Source of the DNA: Cordylochernes scorpioides
Taxonomy: Eukaryota; Arthropoda; Arachnida; Pseudoscorpiones; Chernetidae
Assembly: GCA_030710605.1 (NCBI GenBank)
Contig: CP092863.1
Coordinates: 57,762,899-57,826,898, forward strand
Direction of reading: 5' to 3'
DNA length: 64,000 nucleotides
Part shown: positions 1-11,604 of the stretch, piece after piece
Layout of the letters: each line of letters opens with the position of its first letter
How positions within the stretch are numbered: the stretch's first letter is position 1
The notes under the pieces: model-generated
Databases searched by the model: none
Told to the model about the DNA's origin: nothing
Seen by the model: the letters and a program-made list of their open reading frames with translations, nothing else
Program-made: the position numbers and the translations under genes

Positions 1-8
1 CTGCGTTC

Positions 9-407
9 TCTCTCTCTCTCTCTGGTCGACTGTAGATTTGTTTTATTAATGCTGGAAGAGCATATATTATGACATATATACATATATATAAATGTGGCAA
101 TATAGTGGTAATGATGTGGTGAGTTGAGAAATAATCACACGACGAGTTGTTAGAGCTAAAAATCCAGGCAGCCAGCCGAGAGAGAAAGAGGTGGCGAGTG
201 TGCTATCTACTGAACGACTGTTTTTTCCCTGTGTACACAAGCGGGGCAAACAAAAGATTAGACGCCAGGTGTTGACGCCCCCCTCAGGAATGTGGTCAAC
301 AAAGAGTCGCAAGTTAGTTATCTTCAAATCGACTACGTCTCTCTCTCTCTGGTCGGCTGCAGATTTACTTTATTATTCCTGTTAGAGCATATATTATGAC
401 ATAAATA
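9..407. repeat. Direct repeat pair with CT microsatellites
   Basis: A block of about 75 bp at 9-83 (CT run, then ggtcgactgtagatttg, then gagcatatattatgacata) recurs in direct orientation at 338-407 with a few changes. Both copies start with a CT tract. The spacing of about 330 bp could reflect a tandem duplication of a retroelement end. A further CT tract lies near 562-572. No function is visible. Confidence 0.6.
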
Positions 408-585
408 TATATACAAGGTCTTCATTGGTGGCGCCCACCGCGGGAAAGACTCCGCCACCGAAGGACTGTGAGAGTACTTTCCCACAGAGTGGGCAGGTCG
501 AGGTGATGGCTGGCGTAGCCCACCTTAAGACCAAGATGGTACTTGTAGATGGTAGCCTTCGCTGAGAGAGAGAGACAATTGACAA
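394..585 (-). pseudogene. Zinc-finger-like fragment, possibly from a non-LTR retroelement
   Basis: A minus-strand reading frame of 63 codons contains a CPLCGK knuckle preceded by a WATPAITSTC stretch. This resembles the C2H2-type fingers found at the N-terminus of some non-LTR retrotransposon proteins. The expected paired histidines are not present in this frame, so it is at best a broken piece. It lies between the CT repeats and the LINE remnant and may belong to a different element. Assignment is weak. Confidence 0.25.
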
Positions 586-641
586 TTAACATATTTTTAT
601 TGACATCTTGTCAATACAGGAAATTGCACAGTCCGCACTAA

Positions 642-857
642 TTATGAGAAATTAACAATAATTAAAATGATGATGAAGACTAAAATTAGAGATAAAAATG
701 CGACGTCAATTGCGTGCTGCTTTAAGAAGCAGTACAGTTCCATACTCTTTTCACGGATGGCAATGCCGCGCACGTTGAGGCACGCTATGCGGAAGCTCAT
801 AGCGTGCTCTTGTTTGTTCACACCCGAAGGTTGGTGAGCCGCTTGTAGAGTGTGCAT
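642..857 (-). pseudogene. LINE ORF2 start: AP-endonuclease N-terminus, truncated
   Basis: The frame reads RIACLNVRGIAIREKSMEL and then FLKQHAIDVAFLS, the first two conserved blocks of the apurinic-type endonuclease that opens ORF2 of non-LTR retrotransposons. Coding similarity stops near 690, and the sequence then passes into AT-rich DNA with an AATAAA on the minus strand near 597. Almost all of ORF2 (the rest of the endonuclease and the RT) is missing. The same block occurs near 15330 in the second copy. It follows the ORF1 remnant directly, in the expected order. Confidence 0.6.
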
Positions 858-883
858 GTCTTGTCCTCTACAAGGTGGATTAA

Positions 884-2051
884 CTAGCTGAAGAGTTTGT
901 TCAGACTTTCCATCTGCTCAGTCGATCGGTCTTCAAAAAATTGTAACTTTTGAGGACGGGAGATTATGGCTTGAATAATGTCATCCCGCTTCAAACCTAG
1001 GTCTTCAGTGTTCTTGAACAAATTGATGGAGGATCGTTCAAGAATTCCTTTCAGCTGTTTGAGAGCCACCGACTTCTCCAAACGCGATTCTTTAGAGGGT
1101 TCATCCTCCTTTTTTTTCAAAGGAAGTTGCTTAATCTTGGAGCCAGGTGGCGATCTCAGGATGGGAAGTGTAGTCGTGGGGTGAATTTCCTTCTCAGTGG
1201 TTGACCGGTCAGCCACTGGTGTAGTCGCGGCTGCGATGAATGAAATCTGTTGGGCGGGTGGAGACGTCGCGGAGGTGAAAAGTTTTCGCAAGGTCTCTGA
1301 AAATTCTGTAGAGGTCTCCTGAGGTTTAAAAGAAAAAAAAAACTGCTGCAGATGAAGTTTCGGCAGGTTTCGAAAAGGGCGTTGACTGGATGGATGGTGA
1401 GAACAGCGCTGGATCCTGCCGGGATGTTGCCTGAGGGATGGAACGTTCCTCCATGTCCCTTCTGAGGCAGCTGGCCCGCCGATGACCTTGGCGGTGGCAT
1501 TTGCTGCATCTGACACCGTAGGTGATATAAGCCGGCGTCGTTTCTCCCTTGGATTTGATGTCCAACTTTCCAGGAAGCTGATGGATTTTGAGTCCTTCAT
1601 TCATGAAGACGAATACTTCTCGCTTACCGGTGGTCCAGGTGTACCCTTCTGATGAGACCACTTCATGTGACAGAGAGGCCACCCTGCAATAAGGACGCAG
1701 GGCTGCGACGATGTCCACGTCCTTTACTGCGATTGAGATATTACCGGTCACCAACCTTTCTGCCCTATTCTTTTATGCGGGAGCTTTTAGGAGGCTGTTC
1801 GCGATGTTGAGACCCTCTTCTACTATCCTTTCTGCCATGTCAACACTTGCTAGTCCAACCAGCACTTGGCCGGACATTTTCATGATCTGAAATAAGGATC
1901 CTTTGCCCAACAGCTCCTCCAAGGCCTTGATGTAGTGCAGAGGGCTGAAGTCCGAGCACCACTCGATAAAGCAGCATTGTTCGAAAGTTTCTGTTGCGGA
2001 CCTTGCCTTGCTCAAAGCCTGTTGTTGTCTGCTGTTCTTTATTAAAGTCAC
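884..2051 (-). pseudogene. LINE ORF1 (nucleic-acid-binding, CCHC knuckle), frameshifted
   Basis: Three overlapping minus-strand frames (2051-1773, 1754-1326, 1600-884) form one ORF1-like protein broken by at least two frameshifts. The middle part has a CCHC zinc knuckle of spacing CX2CX4HX4C (CSKCHRQGHRRASC). Upstream is a block GQVLVGLASVDMAERIVEEG that recurs in the second copy near 14375. ORF1 proteins of this kind bind element RNA in the ribonucleoprotein. The Lys/Pro/Ser-rich C-terminal part (1300-884) precedes the ORF2 start. The Tx1/L1-like clade assignment is tentative. Confidence 0.6.
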
Positions 2052-2376
2052 ATAATCGTTCGTGATTTTTCTTGGCTGTGGAGCTGGCCTTGGAGAGCTG
2101 ACGTCAGACTTTGCAACCTTTTGTGCTGCTTTACTGGAATGAAGGTGTTAAATTTTCATCCATTTCCGCGGCCGCTACTTGGTCCGCCCAATTTTGTTTA
2201 ACAATTATATCCGCGGGCTGATTTGCATGTCCGCCTTTTTCTTAAGTTTTCTTGTTTTCAGCCGATTTTTTAAAAATAGCTTGTTCTTCCAGCATGATAG
2301 ACATAGCATCATACACGTCAGGCTTCTGGCTTTCCGCCAATACCCCAAAAGGGTTGGATAACGTCATTAAATTTAT

Positions 2377-2649
2377 TTATTTTGAGAAATAATTAAAATA
2401 CGTTCTTTTTAGGCTTAAAAAAAAGAAAGCCAAAGAACACGCCACGCCGGCGGAGTTCAACCCTGATAAAGGGAGCAGGCTCGTTGTTGGGATCCTGCGC
2501 TTCATGGCCTCAGCCCAGTTCAAAACCCGACCGCCATCAGCGCTGGAAGCCGTAGTTGGAAGACAGAGGCTATCAGCCGCTGCCGAATTTGCATATATTT
2601 CATTTTTTTCCGCGGCTTGATTTGCACTTTTTATATTTGTAGTAAGCAA
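2377..2649 (-). pseudogene. LINE ORF1 N-terminal remnant
   Basis: This minus-strand frame contains LCLPTTASSADGGRVLNWAEAMKRR. The plus-strand LINE at about 13.97-14.03 kb has the related DCDLPTTATCRV followed by a NWAKTM-like reading. The match in both copies shows the ORF1 of this family begins at least this far upstream. The piece is separated from the next ORF1 block by AT-rich DNA with stop codons. Confidence 0.45.
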
Positions 2650-2651
2650 TT

Positions 2652-3425
2652 TTTTTACCTACGTTTCTGCGTTTTCCGCCGATTTCTCAAAATTGGCAGG
2701 GACATTTTGCACATGAGCTAGATGTTCATGTTCGTCATGCTCTGGCTATCAGCCAATACCTCAAAGGGATTAGCCAACTCGATTACATCAATCTCCATCT
2801 CGAAAAACGCGGATCTCGCGCACCGCGTGGCAGAGAGAGAGAGAGAAATTTCGACGGGAGGATAAAATAACGAGAGAAAATATTCTCATGTGAATAGTCA
2901 GAATATTCCATTTTTGTTTTTTAATATTTTACATTCCATTGGGGGGGGGGGTTAAATATATATGACTTAATGTCATAAATATATACCGTCTTAAGGCCTG
3001 GAGTTGCATTATAGGCAAGACCAACAAGAATTGCTCAAAACAAATTGCGTACGTCTGATTATAACACTTAGATAGTTTTAAGATTTTTCAAAGCATGGAA
3101 TAGAAATTTCTTTGAATGTAGAACCGTAATAACGCACGTAGATTTAAATAAAACGTGTCCAATCACAGCAAAAAAGACACTGGGTTCGCTTGAATAGGTT
3201 TATTTCTGTATATATATGTTACATTTGCGGGACAAGAATGGAGCCGGGGCTACATCACCATATACTCTCATATATGGGGCTGAAAGACGAACGAGAAGTG
3301 CTCCTCAGTGAAATAGGCCTTGAGGGACTCTCTTTGGAGCTCCTGTTGAATGAGGTGGTGAGAAACAGAGCTGGAGCGTTTGCGTTGTTCAAATTTTGGA
3401 AGACGGCTGAAGAGAAAAGAAAGCT
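2652..3425. other. Intergenic stretch, no recognised gene
   Basis: A GA microsatellite sits near 2831-2846 and a run of 10 G at 2941-2950. From 3238 to 3420 a frame is open on the plus strand and somewhat richer in GC, but I recognise no family in it. It ends at the LTR fragment that starts at 3426. Confidence 0.4.
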
Positions 3426-3488
3426 TGTAATATATATTAATCTTTTGTTTGGCAACGCCAACTATTTATCATCATCACTTAATAGCAA
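3426..3488 (+). repeat. 5' fragment of a Ty3/gypsy LTR
   Basis: The sequence starting tgtaatatatattaatcttt matches the start of the LTR at 4343 over about 60 bp, including ggcaacgccaactatttatc. It then jumps directly into integrase coding sequence near 3500. The rest of the LTR, gag, protease, RT and RNase H are missing, so this is a deletion junction. Confidence 0.75.
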
Positions 3489-3502
3489 TTCCAATAGCAA
3501 AT

Positions 3503-4325
3503 TTGGAATTCCTGAAACTTTGGTGAGTGATAATGGGCCTACATTCTTCTCAAAGGAGTTCCAGAACTTTACTAGAACTTGGAATATAGTCCATGTAACA
3601 TCTAGTCCTTACCATGCACAGAGTAACGGGATGGTAGAACGAACAGTTCAAACTTTAAAGAAATTGATAAAGAGATGTAGGGAAGAAAGTACAGACCCCT
3701 CTTAGCTCTTCTCAACTTACGAAACACACCACACAATAATTTGCCATCAGCTGCACAAATTCTGATGTCAAGGAAATTAAGGTCTATAATACTTTCGAAG
3801 ACATCCCAGTTCGTGCCCTCAATGATTAACAATGAGGCGATCCAGAAGCAGCTAGTAGATAATCAAGTTAAAATGAAAAACTATTACGATAGACACACTA
3901 GACCGGCAGACCCATTATCTATCAAGGATAGAGTTTGGTTTCAAAAAGATAAAAGATGGATCCCAGGCAAGATAACAAACCAAGCCCATGAACCCCGATC
4001 CTTCTACGTGAAAGATCAAGAAGGCAATGAATATAGAAGAAATAGTATTCACATCCGCGAGGATAAACGGAATGAAACAACCCACACAGATTGGGAGAAA
4101 CCACTAGAACTGAGCCAGGAACAAGCTAATTTGCAAGACCTGGAAGAATCCACATCACAGCATTCTACACAGCCTACATCTTCTGGACAACTCTCTTCTC
4201 CTGGATCCCCAAAGAACGTGACCACCACAGGACCCCCAGAGAACTGGACCAATGGTTCCCCAAAGAACCTGATCACCACTAGATCTGGTAGGGTGGTTCG
4301 ACCCCCACGCAGATTGAACCTTTGA
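3503..4325 (+). pseudogene. Ty3/gypsy integrase, C-terminal half
   Basis: The first part (to the stop at 3703-3705) carries the second catalytic Asp in VSDNGPTFFSKEF and the catalytic Glu in SPYHAQSNGMVERTVQTLK of a retroviral-type integrase. The frame then moves by one base in a C-rich run near 3697 and continues to 4325. It shows the usual post-core region (LLNLRNTPHNNLPSAAQ), a strand-rich C-terminal domain (VWFQKDKRWIPGKI) and a Ser/Thr/Pro-rich tail ending TRSGRVVRPPRRLNL. Such tails are common in this superfamily. The 3' LTR follows 17 bp after the stop. Confidence 0.85.
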
Positions 4326-4330
4326 TGGTT

Positions 4331-4342
4331 AAAGAAGGGACA
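4331..4342 (+). promoter_or_regulatory. Polypurine tract of the Ty3/gypsy element
   Basis: The purine-rich aaagaagggaca lies immediately before the 3' LTR, the normal position of the plus-strand primer for reverse transcription. Confidence 0.6.
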
Positions 4343-4798
4343 TGTAATACATATTAATCTTTAGTTCGGCAACGCCAACTATTTATCATCATCACTTAAT
4401 AGCAATCAGAATTTGCATGTAACTTGAGAAATAAACAATAAGTTTTGTTTACTGCGTCTTATTAAATTTCCATAGAGTATAAAGAATATAATTGTGTAAA
4501 CGAACAACATACCAAGCTATATACATAATCTAATTGATTTAAATAATCATATGTAAATGATCTTTGTCAGGATTAGAATGACGAATCCTGTATGGGACTT
4601 TGATTCCACTAAAAGGCTTGTTGCTGCTGTTGTATATAGTCACAGTGTAGAAAATACTATACTATACCTACTACTTATAGGTTTCTCTACGTATTCTTAG
4701 TTCTCTTCTCTTCAATTACTCTGTAAATTGGCGAATCCTTTATAGGACGAGAGGTCCTCAATAAAGGCTTTTGTTGTTGTTTGTTGTTGTATGTTACA
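4343..4798 (+). repeat. 3' LTR of the Ty3/gypsy remnant
   Basis: The block starts TGTAATAC and, by the most likely reading, ends TGTTACA at 4798, giving a 456-bp LTR with TG...CA ends. An AATAAA polyadenylation signal lies at 4760-4765, followed by a GTTGTTG-rich tract. The right boundary is inferred, because the other LTR is truncated and no target duplication can be matched. Confidence 0.6.
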
Positions 4799-7254
4799 GA
4801 AGTCCCTCTTAACAGCTACATTGTGATCTGAATACTTTCTCCCCACAATCTACTTCCTCCTCAAGACCTCAACACCGGATCCTACAATTCTCGTTCGGCA
4901 TCAATAGGAAACAGAATAGGAGGCGTCACTAGGCCGGCCCTCTAATGAGGAGGTAAAAAGGGAGATAATTAAAATTCATCAGTCAGGCAGGAAATATAAA
5001 CAACAAAAAAGGATGTTTACTTTCCTGGACATACTTTGACCGTGTCACTGGTAATGAATATGCAAGAGGAAAAAAGGAAGTTCATTAAACCACTTCTCCA
5101 CGTGGAGCTAAGATGTCGACAGAGCCGGGTAGTCACTCCCTTCCTACATGGCATCCACCACCACATTTGATGTGGTATTCCCTTGCTGCACTAACGGTAA
5201 AACAAATGGTTTCCATCTGTTATCTAAACACTCTAGCAATGTGTACTTGCAAATAAAAAAATAAAAAAAAAACTTTCAGGTGTCATCAAAATTTCAATAT
5301 TGATATATTCTGCGTATACCATTTATATATGAATGATTTTTATTTTTCGATTATCGAATAGTATATGGAGACATTTTGTGATGACAGAATCTATTGGTGA
5401 TGAATATTTCTTTCTTTTTAATCACCTTTTCAAAGTTTTTCCTGGGGAGATAAATATAACCTATTGTTCTAATGCATATTTAAAGGGAGAGTTGTCTCTT
5501 TTGATACACGAATGCCATTCCATACCGTAAATGAATGTTGTTTTTATTTCGATTTTATTTCAATTGTAGAAAACAAATATTTACAACTTCTTCGACGCTA
5601 TTTCGATACTAAAGATTTATTAATTATCTAAAAAGAGTGCTTAAATATATAATTTAACTGATGTTTAATGGTCATGAATAAAGGGATTTTTCTTCAAAGC
5701 TTACAAGCACAAAATAAAAGAATTAACGATTAAAGAAATTATATATTTTTTCAGGTTTCGTAAATGCCCCGTTTTTGTGTTTTTCTTAAAACGTTGTTTT
5801 TCTTATTACTGGACGAATAATAGTATTAAGGTGAATACATAATGCACATAATACAATTAATTTATAGATAATACAAATAAATTATACATAACGGCGAATA
5901 ATATTGGTACTTCAATTTTTTGCGAGTGTTTACGAACTTTTGGGATAACCTTGTAATAAGCAATAAATTGGAATTTGGTCAGCACACTTGGGTGTTTTAT
6001 TGATATAAATGTGGAAATGATATCCAAGAAACAATGTCCCATGGTATTCTTTATTTTTATCTGCTACATGAAAAAAGACAAAAATTTACAGTTTCATTTG
6101 CCTGTCAAGGTAGCAAGTCAAACATTTTCAAGCTTTTCTCATATTAATTGGTCGATAAAGATAGTTTTGTCTACTTTTACTACTATTTCGGCAGGAAAGT
6201 TGACTTGAATATATTTAGTAGTTCTTATGTTTCTCCACCAAGTCTGTATACATTGCTGATTACCTATGTTTATAGATATTATTACGAATTTTTGCGATTT
6301 TACTTTTTTTTTTCTTGGACTCCATGACAAGTCTATATATAACGAGATATCATCAGAGAAAGTTTTTAAAATTCATCGACGTCAGGTGGTATCGAATATA
6401 AATTTTGTCAACTTGAGGTGACAATATGTGCCATTTGCGCTTTCCTGGAGAATAGCTATTCTCAATTTATTCATTTTACCCTTTCCATACATGTGTGGTG
6501 GTTAAGCAATGACACTCACATAAATAATTTCTTGCAAAATCAAGCCTTTTATTAGAATGACTATGGCTACACTTCGCTATGGCTATTTTGTTCAGGCAAC
6601 CAAAAGGAAATGAATGAGAGGAAGAATAACAATAATAATAATTCAATCAAATAGGAAAATATATATATAAATTAGACAATAAAAATTTTGCATATTTGCA
6701 ACAAACAAATATGATTTTTTTAAAAGCAAATAAAATTTACATAAACATGAAATACAAAACAATAATTTTTACATGTCTCCTACACATGCATTTACATTGG
6801 ACATGATACGGCGAAGTGCATAGGTGTTTATTATCCGTAACTAGAAATATTTAATTAATCCTTTTGATACATTTTTTACCATTATTTGTCAAAATATCAT
6901 TGCTTAAATTTACAGATTTGGTTATTTTGTGCAGGTATTAAATAATAGCGTGAGTGTATCTCACTGTGGGATATGAACAAAAGAAGGGTTTGCGTGGACT
7001 AGTACAACTCGAATAAACTTGTTTTTGCCTTAGCTTCTGCCAAATCTAAAAGTATTTTGCTTTCGGCGTTTTTAAGGTAAAGCCATTGAATTACTACAAC
7101 ATCTGTAATTATTTACAACGGCTTTACTCCCGGGTAAATTTCAAAGTCGCGAATATTATGTCAAAAAGTTCACCATTGTAAGTAGTTATATTACGATGCA
7201 CTAGCGCGCCATCTGTTATCAAATTACAAAACTATTTTAGACGCGTAATATTCT
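4799..7254. other. Gene-poor AT-rich DNA
   Basis: I see no conserved coding motif on either strand. Short open frames (5333-5530, 5857-6330) have ordinary AT-rich composition with no domain and overlap one another on opposite strands. They look like chance frames. Confidence 0.5.
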
Positions 7255-7470
7255 TTTTAAAATAAAACAATATCTACTGTCCTTACTGCAATGAAAAAAT
7301 TAAAGGTAAAGGGAGGACCTGGCTCATCAGTGGTGAACCCTCCCAGTGGTTTCGCCAGTTTAATCTACCATACCGCTGTTATATTGCATTTTTGGAACTT
7401 CCTTTTATAGTGATACTGTTGCTAGACTCTTGGAATGGGTATTTTAGATGAACTATGGACATAGGCTTTT
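7255..7470 (+). repeat. Dispersed repeat, copy 1
   Basis: About 200 bp including ggctcatcagtggtgaaccc and tttcgccagtttaatctacc are matched in the same orientation at about 38165-38390. Shared words continue to 'actatggacat'. No terminal repeats or coding capacity are visible, so it may be part of a longer unrecognised element. Confidence 0.6.
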
Positions 7471-7919
7471 AGGACAGCAGAATTACATATAATTATAAAT
7501 ATATAATATGCTTCGAGCAATCACTCTTCCGCAAATATCAATATGTAAGTAGAATGATTTTGCGGGTATGGTTAAAGTGTACTTTCGCAATATATTTTTA
7601 TATTTTATCTATCATAGATATCTATCTTATAAGGTCAAGATAAACTTAAGATAAAATTTCCTCCTATCCATATTTAGATGCGTCTGTGCATAATTTACAA
7701 GGATATTCTGGGTTTAAATTGCTAAAACGGTTTTAATAGATAATGCCAATGTGTTCAAATCGTCCTAAATGAATTCCCTACACTTATTTCCAAACGAAAA
7801 ACGAATTCTTCCGAGTGAATTAAGGTAAATAAAATAGAAATTTGAGAGGCGTTTAATAATAAATTTAATTTTACAATTGTACACATATTTTGACGAATTG
7901 ATTTTACCTTATCTGGATC

Positions 7920-9021
7920 AGGTTTAAATTGATTGTAACTAGTAATATGCCCAAGCTATTTCACCTCAGCTTTCCCAAGAGAATATTTCGATATCATGTA
8001 TTGTGTCAACTCATTAAATAATATACTTAGAAGCTTTAATGTGCTCTTGTACGATTTCATATACACTAATATATAAAATTGAAAAGTGCACTCTCTCACA
8101 CAGGTTCCATCTCAGAGTAATTTTACCAGAATGCGCGCTTATTTATTACTTGTAAAGTCGAAGCAGTATTCTTGAAAACAAAGGATAACACTAAGAATTC
8201 GTAGTAACCATCATTTGTGACCCCAGGCAGCATCGGGAATCGTAAAGAATCTGGATCCATGAATTCGATCAAACATTCTTTTATATGAGGAAGAGGTTTC
8301 TTATTATTCAAAGTAATTTTTTAAATGTCTGTAATCAACGCACATCCGCTTAGTTCCAGCCTTCTTAGGCACCATAAGAACTGTAAATGCCCACGAAATT
8401 TTGAAAATCACATTAACCTGTGTTCAAGAAGTGCCATAACTTGTTCATATAACTCATTATACTCTTCCAGAAGACAACGATAGAGCCTGAAGGAGATTGA
8501 TAGTTCACTTAAGGCGAAGATCATACTTTGTATAGCTACTTTTCCTAAGTCATGTTAACATTCTTATAATTTCGCAAACAGTGTTTTAACTCAATTTCTT
8601 ATATTTTCTAAAATAATTTACAAAGATTTGTGAACACTTAGATTTTCTGTAGATCCTTTTGTCTGTGACATCTATTAAAATATTTAAAAAATATATTTTC
8701 TATATCTAATGCAATTAAGAGTGGATATTCGAATTTCTTCATCACCTAGAGGAGAGTAATCGAATTGATTAGTTCATAAATTTTCTTATTTTAGTATGGA
8801 TATTTATAAGTCTTGGTAACATCGTCTGTTTGATTACTGATGTGGACGTGAGAGTTAGGCTGAAATTGAAAATTAATTCTCGGGTACAATCGCCAATTGT
8901 TTATGGGCACTCTTGCTCCACTATCGACAAATGCCTTCACAGAAATTCCAATTACTCCAAAACGTATGTTTATACGATTGAAGTCTCCTTGAATAGAAAT
9001 TTTTAAAAATATTTTCATCAC
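7920..9021 (-). pseudogene. Decayed Ty3/gypsy pol (protease to RT)
   Basis: Reading the minus strand from 9021 gives a retropepsin-like block VKAFVDSGARVPI. A typical pre-RT segment follows (near 8520-8420), then RT block 1-2 (FTVLMVPKKAGTKRMCVDYRHL, near 8400-8320), KKPLPHIKE (near 8300) and the FVTNDGYYEFLVLSF block (near 8210-8160). A thumb-like EVK(stop)LGHI motif lies near 7950. Several stops and frameshifts separate the blocks and the YxDD box is not recognisable. LTRs were not found, so this is an old fragment. Confidence 0.65.
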
Positions 9022-10159
9022 TCTCCAATTCCGGGTTTATTCAAATGAGGCACTATGGTTATTTCTGATATCTATATAATTGGGATCACATATTTCTCAC
9101 AAATCTTTTACCCAATGTTTAAACCCTATAACTTTGCGGATATTGGATACCAGAAAATGCAGGCATCCTTATTCTTGTTTCTTCATTTTTTGCATTTCTG
9201 ATATGAAGTTTAAGACTTTAAGCTTAAAATGAAAAGAAAATCGATTGAATTGAATTGAGCGTTCGATTGAAGCAGCAATTTGAAAGGTCTCATGGTATCA
9301 GTTTTCTGTGAAGCTAAGATCAAATCATTCCAATCATTAGAATGTTCATCTATTAGGGAATATTATAGACGATAATTATCTTTATTCATGTTTAGTCAAA
9401 CTTGGCCAAAATTCTATTTTAGTAAACGAACGAACTGTATAGTAATTATTTACTGTTTCTTCACTCTGTTTTTTTTTTATGAGACGCCGTAAAAATAGGA
9501 TTTGAAATTTATTCATTTATTTTTAAATATATTTTTTTTTATTTTGAAGAATTATCAGCATCACATAATCCAAGCCACTAGTCGGTTCTAATTGATGATT
9601 TCTAGCTGCTCTACTTTTGCTAACGATAACTTTGTCCTTTCGCCATTTTGTTCACTACACACCTTGTTAAGAGGCGCCAAAATGCGACGTTATCACTCGC
9701 TTTAATTTGAATGCTCAGTATTAAAAAAATGTAAAAAAAAAAAGTCTGAAAATGTATATTTAATCTTAAAATGTGGGTTTATATAGTTGAAATATTTCAA
9801 AAACTTACTTTTTGTTTTGTTCATTCATTGTTTACTTCCTTTTTACGTTTCAAGGAATGTTAATGCTGTGCATTATTTTTATTGAGCTTTCAATGTTTAT
9901 ATACAGTATTGATTTTTATATTTGAAATATATAAATTGTTAAAAAATATTTAAGCGATAAAATTTTAAAATTTATATAAATACATAAAATGAAATTTTAT
10001 TATTAAAAGGTATTTTTGAATAATCTTTATATTCTGTTATTATTTTTTTTATATCGCGGTCATGCACTTTTTTAAGACAAAACATTCTCTATTCTATAAT
10101 AATCACATTTTATATTGCCATTAGAAAACGTTTTAAACTTCAATTATATATTATAATAT
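9022..10159. other. AT-rich DNA, no gene seen
   Basis: There are long A and T runs (for example near 9470 and 9530) and no motif or repeat shared with the rest of the window that I could detect. Confidence 0.5.
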
Positions 10160-11045
10160 AAAGGTCACTCCAAAGGTTTTTGCAATCACTTATTTTTATT
10201 AAAGCTGCAACTCTCATTTTATCAGAGTTTCTCAAAGAATTCACCCTTGGCACCTATACAAGATTTCATCCGTTAAAACCAATTATCGAAACACTTACAC
10301 CAGTTATCTTCAGGGTTGGAATTTACAGCGTTGATAAAGGCTTGCAGTGCTTCATCATCAGTGTCAAATATTATCCCTTTCAAAAATAACTTTTGGAAAT
10401 AAAAAAAATTCACAAGGTGCTAGGTCTGGTAAATATGGTGGATGAGTGACTAATTGGACACCAGAGTTGGCTTAAAGTCTAATGCTTGGGCTGAGGTGTG
10501 CGGTTTTGCATTGTCATGGTGAAGAAGGACTCCTCTAATTGCTGCCGATCCAATGCCCACACTTTTCTCTAACTGCTGATGCGTAATTCTTCGATCTTCT
10601 CTAAGTAAAAATCGTACCAGCTCAATATTTTCCTGGGTCATTGCTGTTGGTGGTCAACCTGAACGAGGTTCATCATCAAGGTTGGTTTTTCCAAATTTTA
10701 ATTCATTAAACCAATTAAAAATAATTCTAATAGAAGGAGCTTTATCTCCTAAAGATTTCATCAAACTTACATGAGATTATTTAGAAGTTAAATTAATTCG
10801 ATATTCATAAAATATCATGGCGCGGAAACTTTCTCTATTCAACTCCATTGTGTCTGATGCAATGTTTATAAATTACCACTGCCGCTGTAAACAAAGTTGT
10901 GCGCTCTTTGAGTCATTGTTGTTACTATTTTATGAAAATGTTTATATTAGGTAAAAAATGCATATAGATTTTAATGGTATAATTTATTTATTTTTTATAT
11001 TTTAATTATTTAATATTGATTGCATAAACTTTTGAAGTTACCCTT
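10160..11045 (-). mobile_element. Mariner, internally deleted (copy 1)
   Basis: Imperfect terminal inverted repeats of about 28 bp bound the element: the left starts aaaggtcactcc and the right ends with the complement of aagggtaacttc. A coding remnant runs on the minus strand between them. At about 885 bp it is shorter than the roughly 1.3 kb of an intact mariner, in line with the internal deletion seen in the transposase. Confidence 0.7.
10180..10857 (-). pseudogene. Mariner transposase with deleted centre
   Basis: The minus strand starts MELNRESFRAMIFYEYR at 10857, a mariner helix-turn-helix start. It continues through two in-frame stops (TAA and TGA at positions where Gln and Arg are usual) to RRITHQQLEKSVGIGSAAIR. 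It then jumps straight to the second catalytic block LLHHDNAKPHTSAQALDF and the third (YPPYLPDLAPCEFFLFPK near 10440-10390). The middle, with the first catalytic Asp, is missing, so it cannot encode active transposase. Confidence 0.75.
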
Positions 11046-11399
11046 GTATTATGATTTTTGAGAAATAATAATAAACTTTGATATCAACATATTTCATTTT
11101 ATTTGATATATTCTGATTTTACTTTTGATATTATACCATTTATACCGATTACTTATTCAGTTTTAATACAAACACCCTCATTCTGATTAAAATTTGTCCA
11201 TCTCCTATCCAATTTAATCAAACTAAAGAAATTATTTGAGCTTCCACTCAAATAAAATTAATCCCTACTTTGCGTTATCTTCACATATTTCCGCCACGAG
11301 CTTTTTACCATATTAAACTTCAGGCGTTTCACAACTGCTTTAAAATACCTTTTTTGTTTGAATGATAACATCGCGAAAATCATCATTGTCGTTTATATA
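11046..11399. other. AT-rich spacer
   Basis: No gene or repeat is recognised between the first mariner and the MITE that follows. Confidence 0.45.
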
Positions 11400-11604
11400 C
11401 ATTTATGGACAAAACTTACGGAAGTGGAAAGTCTTTGATTATGCCGTTCATCTTTTAAGGAGACAGAGGCTGTTTTGTTCAAACTTGGTTATCTCATGTG
11501 TTTTCAAAAAAGGTCACTGTTCATCAAATATATTTCAGAGTTATTGTTTGACTCCCGATATACATGCTAAAAGGTACAACTTTCTTATGTGTTGTCCATT
11601 AGTG
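11400..11604. mobile_element. TA-flanked MITE, family A copy 1
   Basis: The element starts catttatggacaaaactta and ends with the near-complement tgtccattagtg, with TA on both sides. Its interior (tggttatctcatgtgttttc, aaaaggtcactgttcatc) matches the element at 27329-27494 in opposite orientation. TA duplication and short inverted repeats suggest mobilisation by a Tc1/mariner-type transposase. Confidence 0.7.
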
